64,000 nucleotides of DNA from Nonomuraea cavernae (GTDB lineage: Bacteria; Actinomycetota; Actinomycetes; Streptosporangiales; Streptosporangiaceae). The number at the start of each line of letters is the position of its first letter. Positions within the stretch are counted from its first letter, which is position 1. This document shows, piece after piece, positions 32,650 to 41,673 of this stretch. The notes under the pieces are model-generated. The model saw only the letters and a list, made by a program, of their open reading frames with translations. It was not told the DNA's origin and searched no databases. The position numbers were made by a program, and so were the translations under genes. Location of the stretch: positions 124,001-188,000 of the forward strand of contig NZ_BMNH01000002.1 in the NCBI RefSeq assembly GCF_014646355.1, read 5' to 3'.

Positions 32650-33387
32650 TCAGCCCCGCACCGCCCGCCCCAGCGCCGTCTCGTCATCCGGCGCCCACGG
32701 CCTGACCAGCATCACCGGCGCCTGCGACATGAACCGCGGCCGGCTCCCCAGATGCTCGTCAGCCGCGTGCACCGTGAACGGATGCACCAGGAACACATCA
32801 CCCGGCCGCCCCACCGCATGCGCCACCGGCCGCTCCACGCTCACCCGATCGACCATCGGACCGGCCACGAACGGATCCAGGACCTCACCACCCCGCTCCG
32901 CCAGCAACGCCGCCACATCCCGCTGCGAACCCACCCGGATCCGGGTCGGCGCGTCCTCCGCCCCCACCTCCGACAGCAACACCAGCAGCAACATCGTCGA
33001 CGGCCGCCCGCTCACCCCCCACGTGCCATCCGCCCCCTGGGTGTTGGAGTCGATATGCCACCCGCGATCATCGGCCGGCGGCACCTTCGGGAAACGGACC
33101 GGGATATTACCCAGGGAACCCATCGGCAACCACCCGCCCCGCCCGGCCACCAGATCCAGCGCCGCGCCCAGCCGCGGACTCCGCACGATCTCACCGAACG
33201 GCCCGGCCCCCGTCAGATCGGCCGCCCACACCACCGGCTGCGTCCACCCCGCCGGATCATCGGGGGACAGGCCGATCTGCCGCCACAACCCCGCCCGCGC
33301 CTTATCGGCCACCTCACGCGGCACCACCGACTCCACCTTGACGAAACCGTCGGCGACGAACCGCTCCACATCGATGATCTGTTGCAT
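32650..33387 (-). CDS. Phytanoyl-CoA dioxygenase (PhyH)-family Fe(II)/2-oxoglutarate oxygenase
   Basis: A 245-residue protein with the 2-His-1-carboxylate facial triad: His111 and Asp113 (GWHIDSN) and His207 (HPFTVHAAD), plus Arg216 or Arg218 (GSRPRFM) for 2-oxoglutarate. N-terminal FVADGFVKVESVV is the usual PhyH start. It would hydroxylate a small substrate of unknown identity. The ATG at 33387 discards an Arg/Trp-rich extension. Confidence 0.82.
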   Translation of the reverse strand: MQQIIDVERFVADGFVKVESVVPREVADKARAGLWRQIGLSPDDPAGWTQPVVWAADLTGAGPFGEIVRSPRLGAALDLVAGRGGWLPMGSLGNIPVRFPKVPPADDRGWHIDSNTQGADGTWGVSGRPSTMLLLVLLSEVGAEDAPTRIRVGSQRDVAALLAERGGEVLDPFVAGPMVDRVSVERPVAHAVGRPGDVFLVHPFTVHAADEHLGSRPRFMSQAPVMLVRPWAPDDETALGRAVRG

Positions 33388-33421
33388 ACGCAGCACGCTA
33401 ACAACGCCGTCAAGCGAATTC

Positions 33422-34375
33422 TCAGACCAGCGACAACTGCGGGAACCGCGGCGCCCGCGCCACCTGCTCAGGCGCCCCCGACCGCATCCCGTACATCTCA
33501 CACAACTGCCCGATCTGCCCCATGATGCGCTGCTCATACGCAGGGGAGGGGAGCCCCGCGGCATCGTAGAGCTCCTCATAACGCTCCACCAGACGCGGAT
33601 GCGCACCGGCCAGCCACGACATGTACCACTGCCGCGTACCCGGCGGCAGCCGCAACACCACCGGCTCCACCGCCGACGCCCCCGCCGCCGCGATCCGCCG
33701 CACCGTCGCCGACAACTGATCGGCCGCGTCACTCAGCAACGGCAACACCGGCGCCATCAGCACCCGGCACGCCACCCCCGCCTCCACCAGCGCCGACACC
33801 AACTCCAACCGAGCCTGCCCACCGACCGCCCCCGGCTCCACCGCCCGCCGGATCCGCTCGTCGACGAACGCGATCGACACCGCCACCTGCGCCCCCGTAC
33901 GCGCCAGCAACCCGGCGTCACGCAACACCAACGGGCCCTTGGTATAGACGGTGAACGCCACCCCCGCCCCGGCCAGCGCCTCCACCACACCCGGCATCAA
34001 CCGATAGGTCCGCTCGGCCTCCTGATAACAGTCACCCGTCACACCCACCGCGATCGGCTCACCACCCCAGCGGCCCAACTCGGCACGCAACCGCGCCACC
34101 GCGTTCGCCTTCACCACGACGCGGGTGTCGAAATCACGCCCGGAATCCAGACCCAGCCGCCGGTGACCCGCACGGGCACCGCAACCACGGCAGGCATGGG
34201 CGCAACCCCGGTAGGGCGAGACCGCCCACCGCTGAGCGATGCCCGCGATCCGCGGCACCCGCTCGATCATCGTGCGGGCCTGCGTCTCATAGAACCCGCC
34301 CCGCAGAACCGCGCGCCGCTCGATCAGCGGACGGTCGTCGTCGGCGTCCACCAGCGAAAGCGCGTCCCAACCCAC
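33422..34375 (-). CDS. Radical SAM protein, Rv2578c type
   Basis: A 317-residue enzyme with the CxxxCxxC cluster motif at Cys58, Cys62, Cys65 (YRGCAHACRGC). The following GCGARAGHRRLGLDSGRDFD, then VGVTGDCYQEAERTYRLM, resembles the SplB-related Rv2578c group of actinobacteria, which is of unknown reaction. Its stop is 34 bp from the PhyH start, and the two may be co-transcribed. Confidence 0.82.
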   Translation of the reverse strand: MGWDALSLVDADDDRPLIERRAVLRGGFYETQARTMIERVPRIAGIAQRWAVSPYRGCAHACRGCGARAGHRRLGLDSGRDFDTRVVVKANAVARLRAELGRWGGEPIAVGVTGDCYQEAERTYRLMPGVVEALAGAGVAFTVYTKGPLVLRDAGLLARTGAQVAVSIAFVDERIRRAVEPGAVGGQARLELVSALVEAGVACRVLMAPVLPLLSDAADQLSATVRRIAAAGASAVEPVVLRLPPGTRQWYMSWLAGAHPRLVERYEELYDAAGLPSPAYEQRIMGQIGQLCEMYGMRSGAPEQVARAPRFPQLSLV

Positions 34376-34400
34376 ACCCCACAGTGGAACACGCTTTCGA

Positions 34401-34706
34401 CTAGCTTTTCAACCGCTTCTCACACTCGGCCAGCCGCGCCCTCAGCACGGCCACCTCACGCTCCAACTCCAGGATCCGGCCGACCGAGACGAGCGTCATG
34501 CCCTCACCGGTCAGCCGGATCACCTCCCGCACCCGCACGATGTCGTCACGCGAGTAGCGCCGCTGCCCGCCCTGCGAACGCCGCGGGCTCACCACCTCGT
34601 GCGAATCGAGCCTGCGCAGGAACGCCTGCTGCACCTGCAGCATGTCGGCCACCTGGCCCAGCGTGTAGAGGGGCGCACGGCTGTCGTCGAAAGGAAGCGA
34701 AGTCAT
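34401..34706 (-). CDS. MerR-family heat-shock regulator, HspR-like
   Basis: A 101-residue protein: winged HTH at about 13-70 (LYTLGQVADMLQVQQAFLRR, then GGQRRYSRDDIVRVREVIRL) and a C-terminal coiled coil (LELEREVAVLRARLAECEKR). HspR-type repressors control hsp20/dnaK genes in actinomycetes; here it lies 18 bp after an hsp20 gene, so it probably represses its own operon. I see only a half HAIR-like site (ATTGAGTT, - strand) upstream of hsp20. Confidence 0.75.
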   Translation of the reverse strand: MTSLPFDDSRAPLYTLGQVADMLQVQQAFLRRLDSHEVVSPRRSQGGQRRYSRDDIVRVREVIRLTGEGMTLVSVGRILELEREVAVLRARLAECEKRLKS

Positions 34707-34724
34707 GCGAACCCCCTCACCGGA

Positions 34725-35156
34725 TCAGGCCACGATGGCCTTGACGTCCTTACCCCGCCGCACCTCCACCTTGCGGGGCTTGGCCTTCTCCAGCACCGGA
34801 ATCCGCACCGTCAGCACCCCGCCGGAGTAGCCGGCCTCGATCCGCTCGGCGTCGAGGTGCTCCGACAGGTAGACGCGACGGGTGAAGGCGCCCATCCGGC
34901 GCTCACGCAGGAACGGACGGTCGTCCTCCTCCAGCGCCTCCTCACGCCTGGCGCCGACGGTCAGCACCCCCCGGTCGACGGTGACCTCGATCGAGTCGGG
35001 GTCGATGCCCGGCAGGTCGAAGCGGAGCAGGACGTCGTCCTTGCGACGAACCCCGTCCATCGGCATCCCGGCCGGCTCGCCAAGAGTGGCTCGCGCGAGC
35101 CGGTCGAACTGGCGCTCGAACTCCTGGACGAACGGGTCGATGGTCGTGAGCAGCAT
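34725..35156 (-). CDS. Small heat-shock protein, Hsp20/alpha-crystallin family
   Basis: A 143-residue ATP-independent chaperone. The alpha-crystallin domain spans about 40-130 with DVLLRFDLPGIDPDSIEVTV and the closing GVLTVRIPV motif, then a basic tail. The ATG at 35156 is directly behind GAGGAGGT; an upstream start at 35198 is unlikely. It is followed by the HspR-like gene. Confidence 0.9.
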   Translation of the reverse strand: MLLTTIDPFVQEFERQFDRLARATLGEPAGMPMDGVRRKDDVLLRFDLPGIDPDSIEVTVDRGVLTVGARREEALEEDDRPFLRERRMGAFTRRVYLSEHLDAERIEAGYSGGVLTVRIPVLEKAKPRKVEVRRGKDVKAIVA

Positions 35157-35288
35157 GTCTACCTCCTCGCTGAAACTCTCCTGAGAGGAAACCTCCAACT
35201 CAATTCATAGGTTAACTACACGCCGAGCTCCATGCAACCGCCAGAACTAAACTGGTACGAGCGTCCCACTCCTCCGAAGGAGACCCCC

Positions 35289-35612
35289 ATGGCCTGGCTC
35301 CTCCTCGCCCTCGCCATCGCCACCGAGATCATCGCCACCACCGCCCTCAAACTCAGCGACGGCCTCACCCACCACGCCTGGACCGCAGCCGCCGCCACCG
35401 GCTACCTCACCTCCTTCGCCCTCCTCGCCCAAGCCCTCAAACTCCAACTCGACATGGGCACCGCCTACGCCATCTGGTCAGGAGCCGGCACCGCCGCCAT
35501 CGCCCTCATCGGCGCCCTCCTCCTCGGCGAAACCCTGACCCCCTTCAAGATCGGCGGTATCCTCCTCATCATCATCGGCGTCGTCGTCCTCAACCTCGCA
35601 GGTGGCCATTGA
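35289..35612 (+). CDS. Small multidrug resistance (SMR) efflux protein
   Basis: A 107-residue protein with four membrane helices and the conserved Glu in helix 1 (ALAIATEIIATTALKLSDG) that binds proton and cation in EmrE-like pumps; also the GxxxxAYAIWSGAGTA motif in helix 3. It exports lipophilic cations. ATG behind GAAGGAG. Its stop overlaps the TTG start of the TetR gene, so the pump and its regulator form an operon. Confidence 0.88.
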   Translation: MAWLLLALAIATEIIATTALKLSDGLTHHAWTAAAATGYLTSFALLAQALKLQLDMGTAYAIWSGAGTAAIALIGALLLGETLTPFKIGGILLIIIGVVVLNLAGGH

Positions 35613-36163
35613 CCTCCCACACCCCACCACCCCAAGAACGCGGACGCAGACGACGCGCCACCCTCCTCACCGCCGCCGTCGAACTCCTCACCCAAGGCGG
35701 CTTCGCCGCCGTCACCCACCGCGCCGTCGCCCACCGCGCCCACCTGCCCCTCGCCGCCACCACCTACTACTTCACCTCCCGCGACCAACTCCTCGCCGAA
35801 GCCTTCGCCCAACTCGTCCAGACCGAGCTCACCACCCTCCACACCTGGATCACCGACCACGGCCTCACCGCCCTGGCCGACCAGATCGCCACCGCCGACC
35901 GCCACCGCCAACTCGGCCTCTGGGAGCTCTACGTCCACGCCGGCCGCGACCCCGTCCTCCAGCAGATCGCCCGCCGCTGGACCGACGGCTGCGTCCACCT
36001 CATCGCCCAAACCCTCGCCCACCCACCCGACCACCCCCGCGTCCGCCTCCTCTACACCACCGTCTCCGCCCTCTGGCTCGAACAACTCGTCGAACAACGC
36101 CCCGTCCACGAAACCCGCACACTCCTCACCATCGCCATCGAAAACGCCTCGCCCCCCACCTGA
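35609..36163 (+). CDS. TetR-family regulator of the SMR pump
   Basis: A 184-residue repressor. HTH: RRRRATLLTAAVELLTQGGF then AVTHRAVAHRAHLPLAATTYYF (split by one residue) is the family signature. The C-terminal ligand domain is variable. The TTG start overlaps the SMR stop by 4 bp, consistent with autogenous control of the pump operon. Confidence 0.85.
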   Translation: MTSHTPPPQERGRRRRATLLTAAVELLTQGGFAAVTHRAVAHRAHLPLAATTYYFTSRDQLLAEAFAQLVQTELTTLHTWITDHGLTALADQIATADRHRQLGLWELYVHAGRDPVLQQIARRWTDGCVHLIAQTLAHPPDHPRVRLLYTTVSALWLEQLVEQRPVHETRTLLTIAIENASPPT

Positions 36164-36183
36164 CCGTTCCCTACACTGCCCAC

Positions 36184-36738
36184 GTGCTCCGACCCCGCTA
36201 CCCGATCACCACCGACCGCCTGCTCCTCCGCCCCTTCACCACCGCCGACCTCCACGACCTGCACGCCTACGAATCCCGCCCCGACGTCGCCCGCTACCTC
36301 TACTGGGAACCCCGCGACCTCGACACCGTCCGCACCCACCTCGACAAGAAGATCACCCGCACCGCCCTCCACCACGAAGGCGACGCCCTCGACCTCGCCA
36401 TCACCCTGCGCGACACCGGCCGCCTCATCGGCAACTGCATCCTCATCTGGACCAGCGCCCACCATCGCCAAGGCGAGATCGGCTACGTCCTGCACCCCGA
36501 CCACCACGGACACGGCTACGCCACCGAAGTCGGCGCACCCCTGCTGCGCCTCGGCTTCCAGGACCTCCGCCTGCACCGCATCGTCGGCCGCCTCGACGGA
36601 CGCAACACCGCCTCCGCCCGCGTCCTGGAAAAACTCGGCATGCGCCGCGAAGCCCACCTCATCCACAACGAACACGTCAAAGGCGAATGGGCCGACGAGG
36701 TCATCTACGCCATGCTCGAAAGCGAGTGGACCCCATGA
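36184..36738 (+). CDS. GNAT-family N-acetyltransferase, RimJ/RimL type
   Basis: A 184-residue enzyme with TDRLLLRPFTTADLHDLHAY at the start, HPDHHGHGYATEVGAPLLRL as the acetyl-CoA loop, and NTASARVLEKLGMRREAHL near the end, the typical RimJ/L pattern. GTG start at 36184. It overlaps the next gene by 4 bp. Substrate unknown. Confidence 0.85.
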   Translation: MLRPRYPITTDRLLLRPFTTADLHDLHAYESRPDVARYLYWEPRDLDTVRTHLDKKITRTALHHEGDALDLAITLRDTGRLIGNCILIWTSAHHRQGEIGYVLHPDHHGHGYATEVGAPLLRLGFQDLRLHRIVGRLDGRNTASARVLEKLGMRREAHLIHNEHVKGEWADEVIYAMLESEWTP

Positions 36739-37034
36739 CCATCCTCCACCTCGCCCGCCACACCGACTGGCAGCACGCCCGATCAGCCGGCGACTACCGC
36801 GTCTCCACCCTCGGCCGCACCCTCGACCAGGAGGGCTTCATCCACTGCAGCCACGACCTCACCCAACTCCACGAGGTCCACGACACCTTCTACGCCCACC
36901 TCACCGAACCCCTGGTCATCCTCGAGATCGACCCCACCGGCCTCGACATCCGCGACGAAGGCGGCTACCCCCACCTGTACGGGCCACTCCCGCTGCACGC
37001 CGTCACCACCACGCGCCCCTACCGGCCCCGCTGA
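36735..37034 (+). CDS. DUF952-family protein
   Basis: A 99-residue protein with the family pattern EGFIHCSHDLTQL and YPHLYGPLPLHAV. Function is not known; a glutathione S-transferase-like label is sometimes used. The ATG overlaps the GNAT stop (ATGA), so the two are co-translated. Confidence 0.78.
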   Translation: MTILHLARHTDWQHARSAGDYRVSTLGRTLDQEGFIHCSHDLTQLHEVHDTFYAHLTEPLVILEIDPTGLDIRDEGGYPHLYGPLPLHAVTTTRPYRPR

Positions 37035-37079
37035 ACCCGCCACCGAAACAGCCCGCACAAACCCGCGCCGACCACCACA

Positions 37080-37463
37080 ATGACCACCATGGACCCCCGA
37101 ACCGCCGCACAACGCTTCGCCGACACCTGGCAACACGGATGGACCCACCACGACGTCGACAGCATCCTCACTCTGTACGCCGACGACGCCGTCCACACCT
37201 CGATGCCCTTCCGCCCGCCACACCGGGGGAGAGGGGCCATCGCCGACTACATCCGCTGGTCATTCACCAACGAGACGAACCCCGAGATCACCTTCGCCAC
37301 ACCCATCGTCGACGGAGACCAGGCGGCCATCGAATTCCACGCCCACACCATCGACAACGGCGCACCCGTCACCCTCGCCGGCTGCGTCTTCGCCCGCTTC
37401 GACCCCGACGGCCTCGCCGTCCAGACCCGCGACTACTGGCACACCACCGACGGCCACCACTGA
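37080..37463 (+). CDS. SnoaL-like (NTF2-fold) protein
   Basis: A 127-residue protein of the cone-shaped NTF2/SnoaL fold (WTHHDVDSILTLYADDAVHT, then GRGAIADYIRW, ending VQTRDYWHT). Members include polyketide cyclases and steroid isomerases; the role here is unknown. Same strand as the DUF952 gene, 45 bp downstream. Confidence 0.75.
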   Translation: MTTMDPRTAAQRFADTWQHGWTHHDVDSILTLYADDAVHTSMPFRPPHRGRGAIADYIRWSFTNETNPEITFATPIVDGDQAAIEFHAHTIDNGAPVTLAGCVFARFDPDGLAVQTRDYWHTTDGHH

Positions 37464-37546
37464 CCGGCACACGAAGCAGGGGAGTGGCCCCCACCGACAC
37501 CCCGCACCGCGTCACACCCGACGCGGCCCCCGACGACCCACCCCGG

Positions 37547-37804
37547 TCAGCGAACCGCGCGCAACGCGGGCGCCACGCGAGCCGGCGGCACCTGAGCACC
37601 CGGCTGCTGAACCTGCTGCTGCATCGGCGCCACCGGGCGCGCCATCTGGCGCGTCTGCTCCGCCTCGGCCCGCCGCTCCTCGCAGCCACCCCCGCAGTAA
37701 CCGTTCGTGACGATGAGCCGCCCCCGCAGCGTTGTGTACGAATCCCGCCCCGAAGCAGGCAGAACCCCCTGACAGACCGGGCATAAAACCGATTGGTTCC
37801 CCAC
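37547..37804 (-). CDS. Small zinc-ribbon-like protein
   Basis: An 85-residue protein with CPVC near the start and YCGGGC in the middle, a likely four-Cys zinc site, and a Gln/Pro-rich tail. The GTG at 37804 follows AGAGGAGC. No family name known to me. Confidence 0.6.
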   Translation of the reverse strand: MGNQSVLCPVCQGVLPASGRDSYTTLRGRLIVTNGYCGGGCEERRAEAEQTRQMARPVAPMQQQVQQPGAQVPPARVAPALRAVR

Positions 37805-38015
37805 GTGCTGCTCCTCTCGCGGCGCGATAGCAGATTCCCACCCTACGGGCCACGACCTTGCGAGAACAGCGAATCAACTGAAGGTCAAGCGTACGGTCAC
37901 GGTCACGCATCGTCGCGAGAGCGGTCTACTTGACATAATGTTCATTATCAAGCAATGGGAGATGTCGTCCTCTGGACGGGCCGTGATCGCCAGATAGGAT
38001 CCGCGCATGCCATAA

Positions 38016-38123
38016 ATGGGTCTCCCCGAATTACTCATGCTGCTCTTCGCCGCCTTCGTCGTCATAGCCGTCGTCACCGGAGTCGTTCTCCTCGTCCTGG
38101 CCGTCAAGCGGCGATCGCGCTAG
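38016..38123 (+). CDS. Very small membrane protein (35 aa)
   Basis: MGLPELLMLLFAAFVVIA leads into one long hydrophobic segment ending in KRRSR. Positive-inside ending and single span fit a small membrane protein. The start lacks a strong ribosome-binding site. Confidence 0.45.
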   Translation: MGLPELLMLLFAAFVVIAVVTGVVLLVLAVKRRSR

Positions 38124-38183
38124 AACGACACAGTTCGCCAACGGCCTCTGACGCCGCCGCCGGGACGGCGCTACGATCAGTGC

Positions 38184-38438
38184 ATGCTCAGCCTGGCGAT
38201 CTCCACCCCGGGCCTTGTCGCGCTCACCGCCGTCGTCACCGCCGCGATCATCTACCTGATCATCCTGGCGGTGCGTCTGACCCATCGCCCCCGCAACAGC
38301 CCGGCCCCCAGCGACGACATGGTCGACAAGGCCCGCGAGCTCAAGGCGCTGGGTCAGGTGCGCGAGGCCGTCTTCCTGGTCCGCGGCGAGACCGGCATGA
38401 GCCACCGCGCCGCCACCCGCTACGTCAACCGCCTCTGA
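38184..38438 (+). CDS. Small membrane protein with L7/L12-CTD-like tail
   Basis: An 84-residue protein: one N-terminal membrane segment (9-30) and a soluble tail (KARELKALGQVREAVFLVRG, then ATRYVNRL) that resembles the ribosomal L7/L12 C-terminal fold seen in small actinobacterial proteins. Function unknown. Confidence 0.6.
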   Translation: MLSLAISTPGLVALTAVVTAAIIYLIILAVRLTHRPRNSPAPSDDMVDKARELKALGQVREAVFLVRGETGMSHRAATRYVNRL

Positions 38439-38471
38439 CCTTCCCTGCGCCCCACCCGCACCCACGCCACT

Positions 38472-39965
38472 TCAGGGCCGAGCCACTGCGGATGCCGGGA
38501 CGTGCGAGTGTTCACGGCCGAGGACCGCGCCGAAGGCGGCGGCCAGCAGAGGAAGCCCGACGACGACGGCCACAATCGCCGACCACGGGGTCTCGAACGG
38601 CACCCGTGCCGGATCATCCCACGTGATAGGCATCGTCAGGGGCCACAGCAGCAACATCCCGGCGGGGCAGCCGGCGACCGCGCCGAGGACCGTTCCGTAC
38701 AGGGCGCTCAGACCCGCGCGAGAGGCGCAGAACCACTGGAAGGCCGCGGCCGATCCGTTTCCGGCCCGCCTCAGGACCCGGCCCTGGCGCGCGTTGGCGG
38801 CCTCGCCGAAGCCGGCGGTCAGCGCGCACGCGAGGGCGGCGAGGAGGGCTGCCACGACGCCGGGCACCCACCCGGTCGAAGCCTCGAAGCCTCGTTCGAC
38901 GTACGCCTCCGCGACCGCGTCGTCCAGCCGGTCGTCAAGGCGCTTCTGCTCCTGCACCGTGACCTGGCGAAGGGTGGGATCGACGATCAGCTCATCCGGT
39001 TGCAGCCGGTAGCCGAGGTCCCGCACGATCTTCGAGGGGACGAAGATCGTCTCCATGTGCGGGTCGACGGTCCTGGCGGTGACCGCCGGCACGGTCTTGG
39101 TCTCCATCGTGTCGTCGTTCTCCTCGATCTCATAGAAGAGGTCGACCGAGTCGACCTTCACGTCGGCTGACGTGATCACCACGGCCGTGCCCTCGTCGTA
39201 CGGCGTCGACTGATCGCCGGTGAGATACCGCAGCAGCTTCTCGTCACCGATGGCCTGATACTCGTAGAGGGCCTCCTCCGGCATCTCGACGTTCTCCGCG
39301 CGCGCCCCGAAGTGCCGAGATTCGCTCGAAGGGCGCTCGCTCTGGGCGATCGGCACCCCGGGTATCTCCCGTTCGATCGCCGCACGTACGGCGCCGGCAT
39401 CGGCCGCCGAGAAAGGCTCTGCGAGGAAGACGCTCGACCGGACCAACAAGGTGCCCGGCCGGGCACGGGGAGAGTATTCGGCCCTGCTCTGCGACGTTTG
39501 GCCGACCGCGATGACCGTCAGCCCGACACCGAAGACCGTCGCCGTCATCGTCAGCGTGATCGCGCACGCCGCGCGAACACGACGACCGGCCAGGTCCCGG
39601 GCAGCCAGCCGCAAGGGCAGCGGCAGCCGTTCCGCGTACCGGCCGGGGATCTCCAGCAGCCACGCGGGCAGCGGGCCGAGACCGGCGACGAGCAGGCCCG
39701 CGCCGATGAGGGTGATCAGCAGTATCCCGAGGGCTTCGAAGCCGCCGTAGCGCGAATCCTCACGTGCCAGCCAGGCGCCGAGCCCCATCAGCCCGGCGCC
39801 GGCGAGTGACACGGACAGTCCCATGACGACGAATCGCCGGCTCATGGACTCATGGCGGTTGGGCGGGGCGGAGTGCATCGCGGCAAGGACGGCCCCGGAT
39901 GCGATCGCTAAGGGAAGGCCCACGAACACGATCACAAAGGCGTAGGACACAAGATCGAGGAACAT
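38472..39965 (-). CDS. FtsX-like ABC transporter permease (short, no ATPase nearby)
   Basis: A 497-residue membrane protein. Three or four N-terminal membrane segments are followed by LRLAARDLAGRRVRAACAIT, the entry to a FtsX-type permease half: a membrane segment, a ~230-residue extracellular domain, then three membrane segments (about 365-480). Typical MacB/FtsX two-module permeases are ~800 residues, so this looks like the second half of one. No ATP-binding subunit lies next to it, so it may be a decayed or orphan gene. Confidence 0.6.
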   Translation of the reverse strand: MFLDLVSYAFVIVFVGLPLAIASGAVLAAMHSAPPNRHESMSRRFVVMGLSVSLAGAGLMGLGAWLAREDSRYGGFEALGILLITLIGAGLLVAGLGPLPAWLLEIPGRYAERLPLPLRLAARDLAGRRVRAACAITLTMTATVFGVGLTVIAVGQTSQSRAEYSPRARPGTLLVRSSVFLAEPFSAADAGAVRAAIEREIPGVPIAQSERPSSESRHFGARAENVEMPEEALYEYQAIGDEKLLRYLTGDQSTPYDEGTAVVITSADVKVDSVDLFYEIEENDDTMETKTVPAVTARTVDPHMETIFVPSKIVRDLGYRLQPDELIVDPTLRQVTVQEQKRLDDRLDDAVAEAYVERGFEASTGWVPGVVAALLAALACALTAGFGEAANARQGRVLRRAGNGSAAAFQWFCASRAGLSALYGTVLGAVAGCPAGMLLLWPLTMPITWDDPARVPFETPWSAIVAVVVGLPLLAAAFGAVLGREHSHVPASAVARP

Positions 39966-40409
39966 GGCGGAATGGTAGTGAGTCGCGACGGCGCCGCATA
40001 AGCATCAAGTCACCACATACGCGCGCCCGCCACGCTGGCCCACCCCCAGGAAAGACGGCCTGCCGTCTGAACGGAACACAGATTCGATACCGGACAGAAG
40101 GTGGATTCTGTTCGGTATAGCCGATATCCCATGCTCCGCCACGAAGCTACGCCGAACGCCCTGCTGCTTCTGGAGTACGAGGTGACCGGCCCAGCGCGCC
40201 AAGGCGAGTACGAGGGCGTCACCGCCTTCGCGTTCTGACAGCGCGCCGCTCGTGAGCGGCCAGGCGGCCCCACTCCCCCGGCGCGTGAGCCGCGCCGCCG
40301 CTTGGCCATCTCCTGACCGGTAGATGGAGGCGACGAGATGGTCTCGCCGCGACCCCTTCGACTACCGTGTGCGATATATCGAGCACATTGTGTCACTAAG
40401 GGGGTTGTT
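39966..40409. other. Long intergenic region with a possible gene remnant
   Basis: About 440 bp between the permease and the FAD monooxygenase. It contains a 35-codon + strand frame at 40131-40238 ending LEYEVTGPARQGEYEGVTAF that looks like the tail of a SnoaL-type protein, probably a remnant. It also holds the palindromes CGAGATGGTCTCG (40334-40346) and CGATATATCG (about 40372-40381) just before the monooxygenase start. Confidence 0.45.
40334..40346. promoter_or_regulatory. Candidate operator CGAGATGGTCTCG upstream of the monooxygenase
   Basis: A 5-bp arm dyad with 3-base spacer, 63 bp before the ATG at 40410. A related sequence GAGATATGGTCTCG lies at 43385-43398, before the HTH-MurA gene, suggesting shared control. 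Confidence 0.4.
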
Positions 40410-41573
40410 ATGAAGGTCGCCTGCGTCGGTGGCGGACCCGCCAGCCTGTATTTCTCGATCCTGATGAAGCGGACCGACCCGTCCCATGACATCACCGTGT
40501 ACGAGCGCAACCCGGCCGGGTCGACGTACGGGTGGGGGGTGACCTACTGGGACGAACTGCTCGATAATCTGCGCGGCGCCGACCCTGAGTCCGCTCAGGC
40601 CATCGACGAGAGCTCGGTCCGGTGGGACAGCTGGGCCGCGCACCTGGACGACCGCGCGGTGGTGACGGTGGAGAACGGTGAGGAGGGCTTCGGTCTCGGC
40701 CGGCACCGGTTGCTGTCGATCCTCACCGAGCGGGCCCTGTCGCTCGGTGTGCGTGTCGAGTTCGAGCGTGAGATCGCCGCCGAGGAGGAGGTGGCCGGCG
40801 CCGACCTGGTCATCGCGGGCGACGGCGTGAACAGCGGGTTGCGCGAGCGTCATGCCGAGCATTTCGGCACCGAGGTCGCGGTCGGCCGGAACATGTACAT
40901 CTGGCTGGGCACGACCAGGGTGTTCGAGGCGTTCACGTTCGCCTTCGTGGAGACCGAGTGTGGCTGGATCTGGTGTTACGGCTATCCGTTCAGTGAGGGG
41001 CAGAGCACCTGTGTCGTCGAGTGCTCCCCCGCGACGTGGAGTGGGCTGGGGTTCGGGGAGGCGAACGAGGCCGACTGCCTGGGTCTGCTGGAGAAGTTGT
41101 TCGCGGGGATGCTGGACGGGCATCCGCTGGTCGGCCGGGCGCAGGCCGATGGCGGGGCGCACTGGCTGAACTTCCGTACGGTGACGAACCGGACGTGGTT
41201 CCGCGGCAATCTGGTGTTGCTCGGGGATGCCGCGCATACGACGCATTACTCCATCGGGGCGGGGACGGCGCTCGCGTTGGAGGACGCGGCCTTTCTGGTC
41301 GGCGCGTTGCACGGGGGGATGGAGTTGGAGCCCGCGCTGGCCGGTTTCGAGCGGGGGCGTCAGGTCGCGATCCGGGGTTCTCAGCGGGCGGCCCGTTACA
41401 GCGCCCGGTGGTACGAGAGTCTGCCGCGGTACATCGGTCTGCCGCCGGAGCAGTTGATCGCGGTGCTGGGCCAGCGGCATTCGCGGTTGCTTCCGCATGT
41501 GCCGCCGCGGTTGTTCTACCGGCTTGATCGGTTGTCGGGGTGGTGGGGGTCGTTGCGTGGGGGTGACCACTGA
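40410..41573 (+). CDS. FAD-dependent aromatic/aryl-CoA-type monooxygenase
   Basis: A 387-residue flavoprotein. The FAD fold starts VACVGGGPASLYFSILMKR, followed by YGWGVTYWDELLDNL, the DG motif LVIAGDGVN and GNLVLLGDAAHTTHYSIGAG. The N-terminal pattern resembles the monooxygenase half of anthraniloyl-CoA and salicylyl-CoA hydroxylases and the violacein enzyme VioD. It would hydroxylate an aromatic substrate with NAD(P)H and oxygen. It is the first gene of a four-gene + strand run with a HypX-like and an HTH-MurA gene. Substrate unknown. Confidence 0.8.
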   Translation: MKVACVGGGPASLYFSILMKRTDPSHDITVYERNPAGSTYGWGVTYWDELLDNLRGADPESAQAIDESSVRWDSWAAHLDDRAVVTVENGEEGFGLGRHRLLSILTERALSLGVRVEFEREIAAEEEVAGADLVIAGDGVNSGLRERHAEHFGTEVAVGRNMYIWLGTTRVFEAFTFAFVETECGWIWCYGYPFSEGQSTCVVECSPATWSGLGFGEANEADCLGLLEKLFAGMLDGHPLVGRAQADGGAHWLNFRTVTNRTWFRGNLVLLGDAAHTTHYSIGAGTALALEDAAFLVGALHGGMELEPALAGFERGRQVAIRGSQRAARYSARWYESLPRYIGLPPEQLIAVLGQRHSRLLPHVPPRLFYRLDRLSGWWGSLRGGDH

Positions 41574-41673
41574 CGGGCGCTCTCTTTTGTGGTGATTTGT
41601 CAGCGAAGTTTGCTCGGACGTGTCAAGATCGACGGGCTTGCCCATCCCCTCGAACGTCCGGAGGAACCTTCCG

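Noticed and set aside
35160..35220. HAIR operator (CTTGAGT-N7-ACTCAAG) upstream of hsp20
   Set aside because: Only one half site is recognisable and the spacing of the other half does not fit.
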